Translations under genes and position numbers: made by a program
Shown: piece by piece, positions 1 to 7,324 of the stretch
How the letters are laid out: each line of letters opens with the position of its first letter
How positions within the stretch are numbered: the stretch's first letter is position 1
Notes under the pieces: generated by a model
The model's input: only the letters and a program-made list of their open reading frames with translations
The model's database searches: none
Told to the model about the DNA's origin: nothing
NCBI GenBank assembly: GCA_003219355.1
Contig: QHOQ01000086.1
Coordinates: 1 to 12,040, forward strand
Direction of reading: 5' to 3'
Source: Verrucomicrobiota bacterium
GTDB lineage: Bacteria > Verrucomicrobiota > Verrucomicrobiia > Chthoniobacterales > UBA10450
Length of the DNA stretch: 12,040 nt

Positions 1-546
1 CAATCCCTCGTACCCCAGAATCACTGTGTCGGGCGTTACCTCCGTCGCTAGTCGACGCCCCCGCCGTTCGCGATCCACACCTCGCACTTCGAAGATGTCA
101 GCAAAGTTCGCGTCAAACTCGATAACGAGGTCGAGTCCCACAGGTAACATCCCATAATTGTGGATCCGAATTCGCTCGTGCAATATCGCCTCCCACAAAA
201 CCTTGGAGCGGAAGATGTGCACCGTCCCGTGTGGAATAACCACCTTATCGGCGATTAAGAAATCAGGATTCATGAGATCCACGGCGAGGATCGCGTTGTC
301 GTCCTTTATTGAAGAGCTCAGTAATAGAGGCCGGTGCTTTCCCACGCGCAGCGTAAAGCGGGAGAGGAATCGAGTGTCTTGATGGTAAACGCCAAGCCGA
401 CCGTTTCCAAATCTCTCAATGTCGCCGAATCGGTCGAAGACGGCGAACGTGTCTCCGTGTTTCAATACGCGGACACGGTCGTCCACGCGGGACGAGGTCG
501 AGAGGACATAAAAATCCTCACTGACGGATATGACTTCCTCGGTCAT
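1..546 (-). CDS. Amylo-alpha-1,6-glucosidase / glycogen debranching-type protein, N-terminal part (runs off left edge)
   Basis: Reading the minus strand from an ATG at 546 gives 182 uninterrupted codons to the window edge. The start of the protein (about residues 27-75) has the run LKHGDTFAVFDRFGDI, followed by YHQDTRFLSRFTLRVG and RPLLLSSS. This is the characteristic N-terminal beta-rich domain of bacterial debranching-type amylo-alpha-1,6-glucosidases (the GDE_N family). Residues near 120-160 continue the pattern (ERIRIHNYG, then FDANFADIFEVRG). The (alpha/alpha)6 catalytic barrel would follow and lies outside the window, so activity cannot be judged from here. By family, such proteins hydrolyse alpha-1,6 branch linkages in glycogen-like glucans in the cytoplasm. 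The gene starts 5 bp after the stop of the upstream glycosyltransferase, so the two are very probably cotranscribed. The domain call is firm; the exact substrate is inference. Confidence 0.85.
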   Translation of the reverse strand, partial: MTEEVISVSEDFYVLSTSSRVDDRVRVLKHGDTFAVFDRFGDIERFGNGRLGVYHQDTRFLSRFTLRVGKHRPLLLSSSIKDDNAILAVDLMNPDFLIADKVVIPHGTVHIFRSKVLWEAILHERIRIHNYGMLPVGLDLVIEFDANFADIFEVRGVDRERRGRRLATEVTPDTVILGYEGL

Positions 547-551
547 TGTGC

Positions 552-1604
552 CTATTTCTTGAGAGCGTCCACAGGGTGCCGGCGGATTACGCGCTCGTAC
601 ACCTGCAGGTAGTCGCTTGCCATGCGAGCCGCCGTGAAGCGCTTTTCAAACGCTTCGCGACAGCGTACGCGGCTGAGCTCAGGTACCCGCCGAACTGCCT
701 CTGCGGCGTCTTCCAAACCTTTAACGATGAAACCCGTTCGGCCTTCTTCTATTACTTCCGAAACCGCTCCACCCTCGTACGCGATCACCGGTGTTCCGCA
801 GGCCATCGCTTCGATCATGACGAGCCCGAACGGCTCCGGCCAGTCGATAGGGAAAAGCAATGCGTAGGCATTTCCCAGGAACTCATCCTTGTCTCCGTCG
901 CTGATTTCGCCGACGGACTCCACCACGGCAGAGTCGCGCAGCAGCGGCTCGATTTTTCGTTCGAAATAATCCTTGTCAACCGGATCGACCTTGGCCGCAA
1001 CCTTCAACGGTATCCCGGTCCGCTTTGCGATTTCGATCGCCCGGTCTACTCTCTTTTCGGGCGAGATTCGTCCGAGAAAGGCGAGATAGCTTCCCGGCTT
1101 TGGCCGGAATCGGAACAACTCCTCCGGCAGTCCATGATAAATCGTCGCCTGCCAGTTCACCCAAGGCAGAGGTTCCCGTTGAGCATTCGAAATCGAGAGA
1201 ACTGGCATATCCCGAAACTGTTCGTAAAGAGGAACCAGGTCGGGGATATCTAGCCGGCCGTGCAAGGTTGTGATGTGCGGAATCAACGCGCGCCGAGAGA
1301 GCGGAAAGTGCAGGTAGTCGATATGGTAGTGAACCACATCGAACTCCTGAGCCCGCTGAGATACCTGCTCCAGCATCAAAACGTGGTGCGCCATCCGATC
1401 GATACAGCCATCGCTAAGGCGAAGTGAGCGGCGGCATGGAGCAACGAGTCGGGCTCGCGTTACCGAGTCACCGCTTGCGAACAGGGTAACGTCGTGCCCT
1501 TGGCGAACCAATTCCTCAGTGAGATAAGAAACGATGCGTTCGGTTCCTCCATAATGTTTCGGAGGCACACTCTCTGAGAGCGGCGCTACCTGTGCGATTC
1601 GCAT
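552..1604 (-). CDS. Glycosyltransferase family 4 (GT-B fold)
   Basis: The 350-residue protein starts MRIAQVAPLSE and has the glycine motif HYGGTER (about 17-23) typical of the acceptor-side Rossmann domain. The donor-binding half has FLGRISPEKRVDRAI (about 176-190) and the EX7E motif, Glu257 and Glu265 in EPFGLVMIEAMACGTPVIA. These are the hallmarks of retaining GT4 enzymes that transfer sugar from a nucleotide-activated donor. There is no signal peptide or membrane helix, so it is cytosolic or membrane-peripheral. The chosen ATG at 1604 has a purine-rich AAGGGA about 6 nt upstream. It is followed 5 bp later by the debranching enzyme gene, which points to alpha-glucan, glycogen or trehalose-related synthesis rather than lipopolysaccharide, but the acceptor cannot be read from sequence. 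Length is normal for the family and all key motifs are intact. Confidence 0.88.
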   Translation of the reverse strand: MRIAQVAPLSESVPPKHYGGTERIVSYLTEELVRQGHDVTLFASGDSVTRARLVAPCRRSLRLSDGCIDRMAHHVLMLEQVSQRAQEFDVVHYHIDYLHFPLSRRALIPHITTLHGRLDIPDLVPLYEQFRDMPVLSISNAQREPLPWVNWQATIYHGLPEELFRFRPKPGSYLAFLGRISPEKRVDRAIEIAKRTGIPLKVAAKVDPVDKDYFERKIEPLLRDSAVVESVGEISDGDKDEFLGNAYALLFPIDWPEPFGLVMIEAMACGTPVIAYEGGAVSEVIEEGRTGFIVKGLEDAAEAVRRVPELSRVRCREAFEKRFTAARMASDYLQVYERVIRRHPVDALKK

Positions 1605-2014
1605 ATTGTTCCCTTGCTCCCTGCTGCGATGCGGCTGTCAATCCGCGCAACTGAAGCGGAGTGCGCTTTCATTACGAAAAGCGGCGTTCGCACGACAGTA
1701 ATTAACCGCATGATTTACTTCTTTCTTAGCTTGCCAGCTGTCAGCCGTTCGCAGGTGAGATTTGCATGGCTCAAATAAATACAATTTCCCCCTCTAATCT
1801 TTCGGATACACGCCGAGCTTTGGTTCCCGGAAATCGGCGCCAGAAATTTGAGGGCGCGTTAAATGCAGCGACACTCGGAGTCATCGCTACGAGCGTTGAT
1901 TAACCGCACGTTACCCGCACCCCGCGCAGGATCACGCTTTCACGGATCTTTTCCATTTTAGATTTCAGATTGTTGATTTTGGATTTAACGTCGAGTGAAA
2001 CTTCGGCGTAATCG
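1605..2014. other. Divergent intergenic region, 410 bp
   Basis: No convincing coding frame lies here. It separates the minus-strand glycosyltransferase from the plus-strand sulfur/sdh cluster, so it should hold the promoters of both. Two AT-rich stretches (about 1700-1735 and 1775-1805) could contain promoter elements, but no -35/-10 pair with good spacing could be defended. A 12-mer ATTAACCGCAYG occurs at 1701-1712 and again at 1899-1910, which may be chance. A heptamer array occupies 1955-1989 close to the downstream gene. Confidence 0.6.
1955..1989. repeat. Short heptamer array (5 units)
   Basis: Five consecutive 7-bp units can be read: ATTTTAG, ATTTCAG, ATTGTTG, ATTTTGG, ATTTAAC. All begin with ATT and most end in a purine pair, and the register is kept without gaps. 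The array ends 25 bp before the start codon of the sulfite oxidase-like gene. It resembles in style the short tandem repeats of 7 bp described between genes in some cyanobacteria, but sequence and origin differ. Function is unknown; it could be a spacer, a DNA-bending tract or a remnant of replication slippage. Confidence 0.6.
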
Positions 2015-3088
2015 ATGCAACAAGACGAAACACTTCGCGATGGGAGGATTGTACGCGGCGAAGATCCGCTCAATCTCGAGATGCCGTTCTCTAGCTTGGA
2101 TCAATTCATCACGCCAACTGAATCATTTTACGTTAGAACACATTTCCCAATTCCAGCGATCGATAAGGATGAGTGGTGGTTGCATGTGGAGGGCGCAGTC
2201 GAAAGACCATTCGAGATAAATTACGAGGAGCTGCTCGAATTAAAGTCGCTGACGACTCCGGTGACGCTCGAATGCGCGGGGAACAATCGCAATTTTCTCG
2301 AGCCGAAAGTGAAAGGAGTGCAATGGGGCCTCGGAGCTGTGGGAACGGCCGAATGGACAGGCGTTCCGTTGGCAACCTTGCTCGATCGCGCGGAAGTAAA
2401 ATCCGAAGCGCGCGAAGTAATTTTGGAAGGCACAGATGGGGGAGCGCTTGAAGAACCCAAGCGACCATCCGGAAAGGTGCAATTCGCTCGGAGCATTCCG
2501 CTCGCGAAAGCGCGCAAGGATGTGCTGCTCGCTTATCAAATGAATGGCAACGATCTGCCACCGCAACACGGTTTTCCTCTGCGCGCGATCGTGCCCGGAT
2601 GGTACGCAATGGCGTCGATCAAGTGGCTGCAGCGCATCATCGTCATCGATCGGCCGTTTAGCGGTTATTATCAGACGCTTGATTACGCATTTTGGAAAAG
2701 GCGAGGGGACATTGCTGAACTCGCTCCGCTTACCGAAATGCAAACCAAAGCGGAGATCGCCCGTCCTGCGCAAGGTGAAATGGTGTCTGTTAATTCCAAG
2801 GTGCGCGTGCATGGCGCGGCGTGGACAAGCGACGGGGAGATTACAAAGGTTGAGCTCAGCACAGACGGCGGAGCGACCTGGAACGAAGCCAGTTTGATCG
2901 ATCAGGCGATTCCGAACGCATGGCGTCTCTGGGAGCTTGAATGGCGAACGCCGTCCCAAGCAGGAAAGCAAATGCTTGTCGCTCGCGCAATCGATTCACG
3001 CGGTGGAACTCAACCCGTCGAGCGCGATCCGGATCGCGGCACTTACATGATCAACCATCTTCTGCCGATCGAGGTCGAAGTTCGTTGA
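2015..3088 (+). CDS. Molybdopterin-dependent sulfite oxidase-like oxidoreductase, no signal peptide
   Basis: The 357-residue protein has the sulfite oxidase two-domain plan. The Mo-cofactor domain (about 25-215) carries FYVRTHFPIP, the Mo-ligating cysteine as Cys87 in TLECAGNNR, GAVGTAEWTGVPLATLL, and HGFPLRAIVPGWYAM before KW. The C-terminal Mo-co dimerisation domain (about 240-350) carries VRVHGAAWTSDGEITKVELS and DGGATW. By family it oxidises sulfite to sulfate, or acts on a related sulfur or nitrogen substrate. There is no twin-arginine or Sec signal and no haem domain, so it is predicted cytoplasmic, like the haem-free plant enzyme; its electron acceptor is unknown. ATG 2015 is the first possible start because a TAA lies in frame at 2009-2011; no clear Shine-Dalgarno is seen. 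The next gene, 54 bp on, is a persulfide dioxygenase that yields sulfite, which supports a sulfite-oxidising role. Confidence 0.88.
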   Translation: MQQDETLRDGRIVRGEDPLNLEMPFSSLDQFITPTESFYVRTHFPIPAIDKDEWWLHVEGAVERPFEINYEELLELKSLTTPVTLECAGNNRNFLEPKVKGVQWGLGAVGTAEWTGVPLATLLDRAEVKSEAREVILEGTDGGALEEPKRPSGKVQFARSIPLAKARKDVLLAYQMNGNDLPPQHGFPLRAIVPGWYAMASIKWLQRIIVIDRPFSGYYQTLDYAFWKRRGDIAELAPLTEMQTKAEIARPAQGEMVSVNSKVRVHGAAWTSDGEITKVELSTDGGATWNEASLIDQAIPNAWRLWELEWRTPSQAGKQMLVARAIDSRGGTQPVERDPDRGTYMINHLLPIEVEVR

Positions 3089-3142
3089 AGTACGATGTCG
3101 ATCTTGTTGAACTTCGCCGCCGCTTCGACGTAAAGTCAGTCG

Positions 3143-4546
3143 ATGTCACTCGTTTTCAAAACCATTCAGACGGAGGGCATCGCGGAACTTTCTTATCTAC
3201 TCGGTGATGACGAGGAAGGAGTGGCAGCCGTGTTTGATCCTCGTCCCGATGTCGAGGTTTACGTCGACATGGCGCGCGAAGCCAATGTCGCCATCACGCA
3301 CATTTTTGAAACGCACATTCACGCTGATTTGGTGAGTGGTTCGCGCGAACTCTGCGCGCGGCTCGAATCAGCGAAGATTTTCGTAAGCCATGAAGGCGGC
3401 GCGTCGTACGGATTCGACCACGAAAAAATAAAAGATGGCGACGGATTCACTTTCGGCGCTTTGCTGGTGACCGCGCGGCACACGCCCGGTCATACGCCGG
3501 AACATCTCTCCTATTTGCTCGCGGAAGTGGATCATCCCGAAACACCTTGGGGCATACTTACGGGCGATTCGTTATTTGTCTCATCCGCCGGTCGGCCGGA
3601 TTTGCTTGGTGCGGAGCACACCAAAGAGCTCGCGGAAAAACAATTTCACACATTGCGCGATTTTTATCTCAGGCTGCCCGATCACGTCATGATTTATCCC
3701 AATCACGGTGCCGGTTCGCCTTGCGGCGCAGACATCGGGGATCGGTTGAGCAGCACGATTGGTTACGAGAGAAAATTTAATACTTTCCTGCAGTTCGATA
3801 ATGTGAAAAGTTTCACGGATTACGCGCTCACCAGCGCGCCACCGGTGCCGAAATACTATCCGGTAATGAAGAAGGTGAACGCGAAGGGACCGGAAGTTCT
3901 CGGGAATCTTCCGCGCGTCCCAGGTCTTCCACCGAAATCGTTCAAAGAAGCGATCGCCAAAAAAGCCGGTGTGCTTGTGGACACGCGTACCATGCTCGCG
4001 TTTGGCGGGGGCCATATTCCCGGTGCACTCAACATCGGCGGCTCGCCCATCCTTTCGATTTGGGCGGGTTGGATGCTCGATTCAAACGAGCCGATTCTCT
4101 TGGTGCTCGAAAGTGAAAGCGATCTCGAGGAAATCCTGCGGCTGTTTATTCGCACAGGTTATTCGAAGTTCGCGGGGTACTTAGTAGGTGGAATGAAAGC
4201 GTGGGATGCGGGCGGATCTCCGCTCGAAAAAATCGGTCAGATGAGCGTGCATGAGCTTAACGAACGCAGATCGACCCTCCAGGTTCTCGACGTTCGCTCG
4301 CCGGGAGAATGGAAAAAGGGACACGTGCCCGGCGCGCGTCACATTTTTCTTCCCGAGTTGCACAAGCGGATTGGCGAGCTTGATCGCGCAAAGCCGACGG
4401 CTGTTTATTGCGGGAGCGGATATCGGGCAAGCATCGCCACGAGTATTCTAAAACCGGAAGGATTTAATGAGCTTTGGAATGTTCCGGGCAGTTGGGAAGC
4501 GTGGAAGAAGGCACGGTTCCCTGTGGAAGGGGTCGACGGTCAATGA
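3143..4546 (+). CDS. Persulfide dioxygenase-rhodanese fusion (CstB-like; MBL fold plus two rhodanese domains)
   Basis: The 467-residue protein has three parts. Residues 1-250 are a metallo-beta-lactamase fold of persulfide dioxygenase type: THIHADLVSG (His58, His60, Asp62), HTPGHTPEH (His117), LTGDSLFV (Asp142) and YPNHGAGSPCG (His188). His58, His117 and Asp142 match the mononuclear iron ligands of ETHE1-type enzymes. Leu63 replaces the sixth-position His of classical lactamases, where this fusion family often has a hydrophobic residue. Residues about 265-360 form a rhodanese fold whose active loop reads LVLESES and lacks cysteine, so it is inactive. Residues about 367-463 form a second rhodanese with an intact CGSGYR loop (Cys423). 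This order (dioxygenase, pseudo-rhodanese, rhodanese) is that of staphylococcal CstB, which turns persulfides into sulfite and thiosulfate. It lies after the sulfite oxidase-like gene and overlaps the next gene by ATGA. Cytoplasmic. Confidence 0.9.
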   Translation: MSLVFKTIQTEGIAELSYLLGDDEEGVAAVFDPRPDVEVYVDMAREANVAITHIFETHIHADLVSGSRELCARLESAKIFVSHEGGASYGFDHEKIKDGDGFTFGALLVTARHTPGHTPEHLSYLLAEVDHPETPWGILTGDSLFVSSAGRPDLLGAEHTKELAEKQFHTLRDFYLRLPDHVMIYPNHGAGSPCGADIGDRLSSTIGYERKFNTFLQFDNVKSFTDYALTSAPPVPKYYPVMKKVNAKGPEVLGNLPRVPGLPPKSFKEAIAKKAGVLVDTRTMLAFGGGHIPGALNIGGSPILSIWAGWMLDSNEPILLVLESESDLEEILRLFIRTGYSKFAGYLVGGMKAWDAGGSPLEKIGQMSVHELNERRSTLQVLDVRSPGEWKKGHVPGARHIFLPELHKRIGELDRAKPTAVYCGSGYRASIATSILKPEGFNELWNVPGSWEAWKKARFPVEGVDGQ

Positions 4547-5346
4547 ACGGAGCAGAGGCAACGTTCCCGCGGCGTTCGTTTGGACAAACGATGCGCGCGG
4601 ATGTTTGGTGGACGCAGCCGCTTCTCGTCTTTCTCGGATTGTCGATCTTCATCGTGTATTCGACCTGGGCGGCATTCCAAGGGAGCCATTATTTTTTTGG
4701 CAATTACATCTCGCCGTTTTATTCACCGGAAATTTTTGGTGACTCGCCGCACAGTTGGTTTGGACCCAAACCTTCCTGGTGGCCGGCGTGGCTCATTTTT
4801 TCTCCGGCGTTACTAATTCTTTGGGCGCCCGGCGGATTTCGTCTCACCTGTTACTACTACCGGGGCGCATACTATAAATCTTTCTGGGCTGATCCGCCGG
4901 CATGCACCGTGGGCGAACCTCGAAAGAGTTATCTGGGCGAACGTTCTTTCCCGCTGATCATGCAAAACGTTCACCGTTATTTTCTCTATCTCGCTCTCGT
5001 TTTTATTGTGATCCTTACCTATGACGTATGGAAAGCGCTTTGGTTTGTCGATCCAACGACAGGGAAAAATGTGTTAGGCATCGGCGTTGGGGCAATGGTT
5101 CTCGCAATCAATGTCGTTCTGCTCAGCGGTTATACGTTTGGTTGTCATTCCCTGCGCCATTTGGCCGGCGGATTTCTCGATCAATTTTCTAAATCGCCGA
5201 CGTGTTATCGCGCATACGCTTGTGTGACGTGTTTCAATCGGCGCCACATGCTTTGGGCCTGGCTGAGTTTGTTCTGGGTCGGTTTCACCGATCTTTATGT
5301 GCGGCTCTGCTCGATGGGTGTCTGGACAGATTGGCGAATCGTTTAG
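4543..5346 (+). CDS. sdhC: Succinate dehydrogenase membrane anchor, mycobacterial Sdh1-like (five helices, Cys/His motifs)
   Basis: The 267-residue protein has five predicted membrane helices at about 24-45, 79-98, 144-168, 178-200 and 236-257. After helix 4 comes GCHSLRH (Cys201, His202, His206), and before helix 5 CYRAYACVTCFNRRHM (Cys221, Cys227, Cys230, His235). It directly precedes sdhA and sdhB in the order C-A-B, as in mycobacterial Sdh1, whose anchor is haem-free and reported to hold a membrane-embedded Rieske-type [2Fe-2S] cluster. The paired Cys/His residues fit such a cluster, but ligand assignment is inference. The role is quinone reduction and membrane attachment of SdhAB. Start: the frame is open back to an ATG at 4474, but that would overlap the upstream gene by 73 bp; ATG 4543 gives an ATGA overlap with its stop, with AAGGGG about 11 nt upstream. 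ATG 4591 is a less likely alternative. Function is assigned mainly from context and topology. Confidence 0.78.
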   Translation: MNGAEATFPRRSFGQTMRADVWWTQPLLVFLGLSIFIVYSTWAAFQGSHYFFGNYISPFYSPEIFGDSPHSWFGPKPSWWPAWLIFSPALLILWAPGGFRLTCYYYRGAYYKSFWADPPACTVGEPRKSYLGERSFPLIMQNVHRYFLYLALVFIVILTYDVWKALWFVDPTTGKNVLGIGVGAMVLAINVVLLSGYTFGCHSLRHLAGGFLDQFSKSPTCYRAYACVTCFNRRHMLWAWLSLFWVGFTDLYVRLCSMGVWTDWRIV

Positions 5347-5443
5347 CCGTTGAAGGGTTGACGCGATGAAACGGTTCAGATTTCTCCTGCGGCTATGTTT
5401 CAACGCTTCAACTCTTTAACGCTTCAACGAATCCCATGCCCGA
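5341..5443. repeat. Inverted octamer array element, copy 1 (sdhC-sdhA gap)
   Basis: The left arm reads in 8-bp units from 5341: GTTTAGCC, GTTGAAGG, GTTGACGC, GATGAAAC, GGTTCAGA. After a centre of about 18 bp containing TTTCTCC (5381-5387), the right arm has the opposite orientation from 5399: TTCAACGC, TTCAACTC, TTTAACGC, TTCAACGA. The arms are imperfectly complementary and could form a long hairpin in the sdhC-sdhA message. The sdhC stop (5344-5346) lies in the first unit and the sdhA start follows the last by 5 bp. Positions 5399-5443 match 8118-8162 at 43 of 45 bases. The same plan recurs at 8053-8162, so this is a repeated element and not chance. Confidence 0.8.
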
Positions 5444-7247
5444 TTACGAAACTTTCGAACGCGACGTTCTTGTCATCGGCGCTGGAGGTGCTGGGCTCCG
5501 TGCGGCGATTGAAGCATCCGCGGCTGGAGTTTCCGTCGGGTTAGTGTGCAAATCGCTTCTGGGAAAGGCGCATACGGTGATGGCGGAAGGCGGAATCGCC
5601 GCCGCGTTGGCCAATGTCGATGAGCGGGACAACTGGAAGGTGCATTTCTCCGATACCATGCGCGGTGGCCAATACGTCAACAACTGGCGTATGGCCGAAC
5701 TGCATGCCAGGGAAGCGCCGGACCGTGTCCGGGAGCTTGAAGCTTGGGGCGCAGTTTTTGATCGGACAAAGGACGGCCGGATTCTGCAAAGGAATTTCGG
5801 CGGTCACAAATATGCCCGTCTCGCGCATGTCGGCGATCGCACCGGCCTGGAAATGATCCGCACACTTCAAGATCACGGGATTCATCAAGGAATCGATGTC
5901 TACATGGAACACACGATTCTTTCCTTATTGAAAGATGGCGACCGCGTAGTCGGCGCGTTCGGCTATGAGCGCGAGCGCGGACGCTTCAAGATTTTCCGTG
6001 CCAAAGCGATTGTGCTCGCGACCGGTGGCATCGGCCGCGCCTACAAAATCACCAGCAATAGTTGGGAATACACGGGCGATGGCCACTCGCTCGCCTACGA
6101 CGCAGGCGCAGAACTGATCGACATGGAATTCGTCCAATTTCATCCGACGGGGATGGTGTGGCCGCCGAGCGTTTCCGGGATTCTCGTTACCGAAGGCGTG
6201 CGCGGCGATGGCGGGATTCTCACAAATAAGGAAGGTCGCCGCTTCATGTTCGATGACATTCCTGCGAGCTACAAAGCCCAGACAGCCGACAACGAAGAAG
6301 AAGGGTGGCGCTATTGCCAGGGGGATAAAAATGCGCGTCGCCCGCCGGAGCTGCTAACTCGCGATCACGTCTCACGCTGCATCGTACGCGAGATCAAAGA
6401 AGGGCGGGGAAGTCCTCATGGCGGAGTGTTTCTCGATATCTCCTGGATCAAGCAAAAACTTCCGAACTCCGCTGAGTACATCAAAAGGAAACTACCGAGC
6501 ATGTACCACCAGTTTAAACAACTGGCAGACATCGATATCACGGAGCAGGCGATGGAGGTCGGACCGACAACGCATTACATCATGGGTGGGGTGCGCGTCG
6601 ATCCAGACACACAAATGTCTCGCCTGCCTGGTTTGTTTGCCGCGGGGGAATGCGCGGCTGGGATTAATGGGGCAAATCGGCTCGGCGGCAATTCGCTTTC
6701 CGATCTCTTAGTCTTTGGAAAACGCGCGGGAGAATTTGCCGCGAAATTCGCCAAAGAAAATTCGCTCGGCGAGGTCGATAACGACAAGATCGAAACCACT
6801 GCGCGCGAAGCGCTGGCGGCGTTCGAAAGGGCCGGCAACGAAAATCCGTATCAGGTCCAACACGATTTGCAGGAGATAATGCAGCACAGCGTCGGAATCG
6901 TGCGCAATGAAAACGAAATGAAACCGGTACTGGACCGACTGAAAGAATTTCGAGATCGCGCGAATGGCGTTCGCGTTATCGGGAACCGCGAATTCAATCC
7001 TGGCTGGCATACCGCACTCGATTTGAAAAATCTATTAACGGTCTCGGAAGCGATCGCGTGCGCAGCGCTGGAAAGAAAAGAAAGTCGCGGCGCGCAATTC
7101 CGCGAAGATTACCCGAACAAAGACGAGGCTCTTGGTAAAGTGAACACGATCGTTTCGAAAGCCGCAGACGGATCGATGCAAGTTCGATTAGAACCAATCC
7201 AGGAAATGCCGGATAATTTGAAGCAGGTGATTGAGGAGAATCGCTAA
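5436..7247 (+). CDS. sdhA: Succinate dehydrogenase / fumarate reductase flavoprotein subunit
   Basis: The 603-residue protein has the FAD-binding start VLVIGAGGAGLRAAIEA (about 11-27). KAHTVMAEGGIAAAL (about 44-58) contains His46, which aligns with the histidine that holds FAD covalently. The fumarate reductase/SDH core shows HPTG (His236), EGVRGDGG (Arg256), RDHVSR (Arg314, the catalytic acid/base position), GPTTHYIMGG (His380) and GANRLGGNSLSDLLVFG (Arg415), followed by the C-terminal helical domain. It oxidises succinate to fumarate on the cytoplasmic face and passes electrons to SdhB. DTMRGGQYVNNWRMAELHA and EYTGDGH are like mycobacterial Sdh1. A canonical Shine-Dalgarno is absent: the start ATG is preceded by the right arm of an inverted octamer array, so initiation may be leaderless-like, coupled or structure-controlled. 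All catalytic positions are intact. Direction (SDH or fumarate reductase) is not readable from sequence alone. Confidence 0.97.
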   Translation: MPDYETFERDVLVIGAGGAGLRAAIEASAAGVSVGLVCKSLLGKAHTVMAEGGIAAALANVDERDNWKVHFSDTMRGGQYVNNWRMAELHAREAPDRVRELEAWGAVFDRTKDGRILQRNFGGHKYARLAHVGDRTGLEMIRTLQDHGIHQGIDVYMEHTILSLLKDGDRVVGAFGYERERGRFKIFRAKAIVLATGGIGRAYKITSNSWEYTGDGHSLAYDAGAELIDMEFVQFHPTGMVWPPSVSGILVTEGVRGDGGILTNKEGRRFMFDDIPASYKAQTADNEEEGWRYCQGDKNARRPPELLTRDHVSRCIVREIKEGRGSPHGGVFLDISWIKQKLPNSAEYIKRKLPSMYHQFKQLADIDITEQAMEVGPTTHYIMGGVRVDPDTQMSRLPGLFAAGECAAGINGANRLGGNSLSDLLVFGKRAGEFAAKFAKENSLGEVDNDKIETTAREALAAFERAGNENPYQVQHDLQEIMQHSVGIVRNENEMKPVLDRLKEFRDRANGVRVIGNREFNPGWHTALDLKNLLTVSEAIACAALERKESRGAQFREDYPNKDEALGKVNTIVSKAADGSMQVRLEPIQEMPDNLKQVIEENR

Positions 7248-7248
7248 C

Positions 7249-7284
7249 TCGTGAATCCTGATTCGTGAATCGTTAGATCGTGTA
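7249..7284. repeat. Short heptamer array between sdhA and sdhB
   Basis: Directly after the sdhA stop (7245-7247) the sequence reads in 7-bp steps: TCGTGAA, TCCTGAT, TCGTGAA, TCGTTAG, one extra A, TCGTGTA. The unit TCGTGAA occurs exactly twice, 14 bp apart. The unit differs from those of the other intergenic arrays in the window, but length, period and placement are alike. The rest of the 77-bp gap (to 7324) holds only the weak ribosome-binding GAAG at 7314-7317. Confidence 0.55.
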
Positions 7285-7324
7285 TGAAAGAGCGAGGTCG
7301 AGGTTCCACGTTTGAAGATCACAA

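Noticed and set aside
546..1253. Plus-strand open frame of 235 codons
   Set aside because: It lies opposite the glycosyltransferase gene, is rich in R, C and H in no domain pattern, and the minus-strand product has all GT4 motifs.
2240..2971. Minus-strand open frame of 243 codons
   Set aside because: It is a shadow of the sulfite oxidase-like gene, with Arg/His/Cys-rich sequence and no recognisable domain.
3077..3115. Inverted repeat GAAGTTC/GAACTTC around the sulfite oxidase stop
   Set aside because: Seven paired bases across a 25-nt loop is weak and could be chance.
4474..4542. Longer N-terminus for the membrane anchor starting at ATG 4474
   Set aside because: It would overlap the rhodanese-coding end by 73 bp and adds 23 Gly/Arg-rich residues; the ATG at 4543 gives the usual ATGA overlap.
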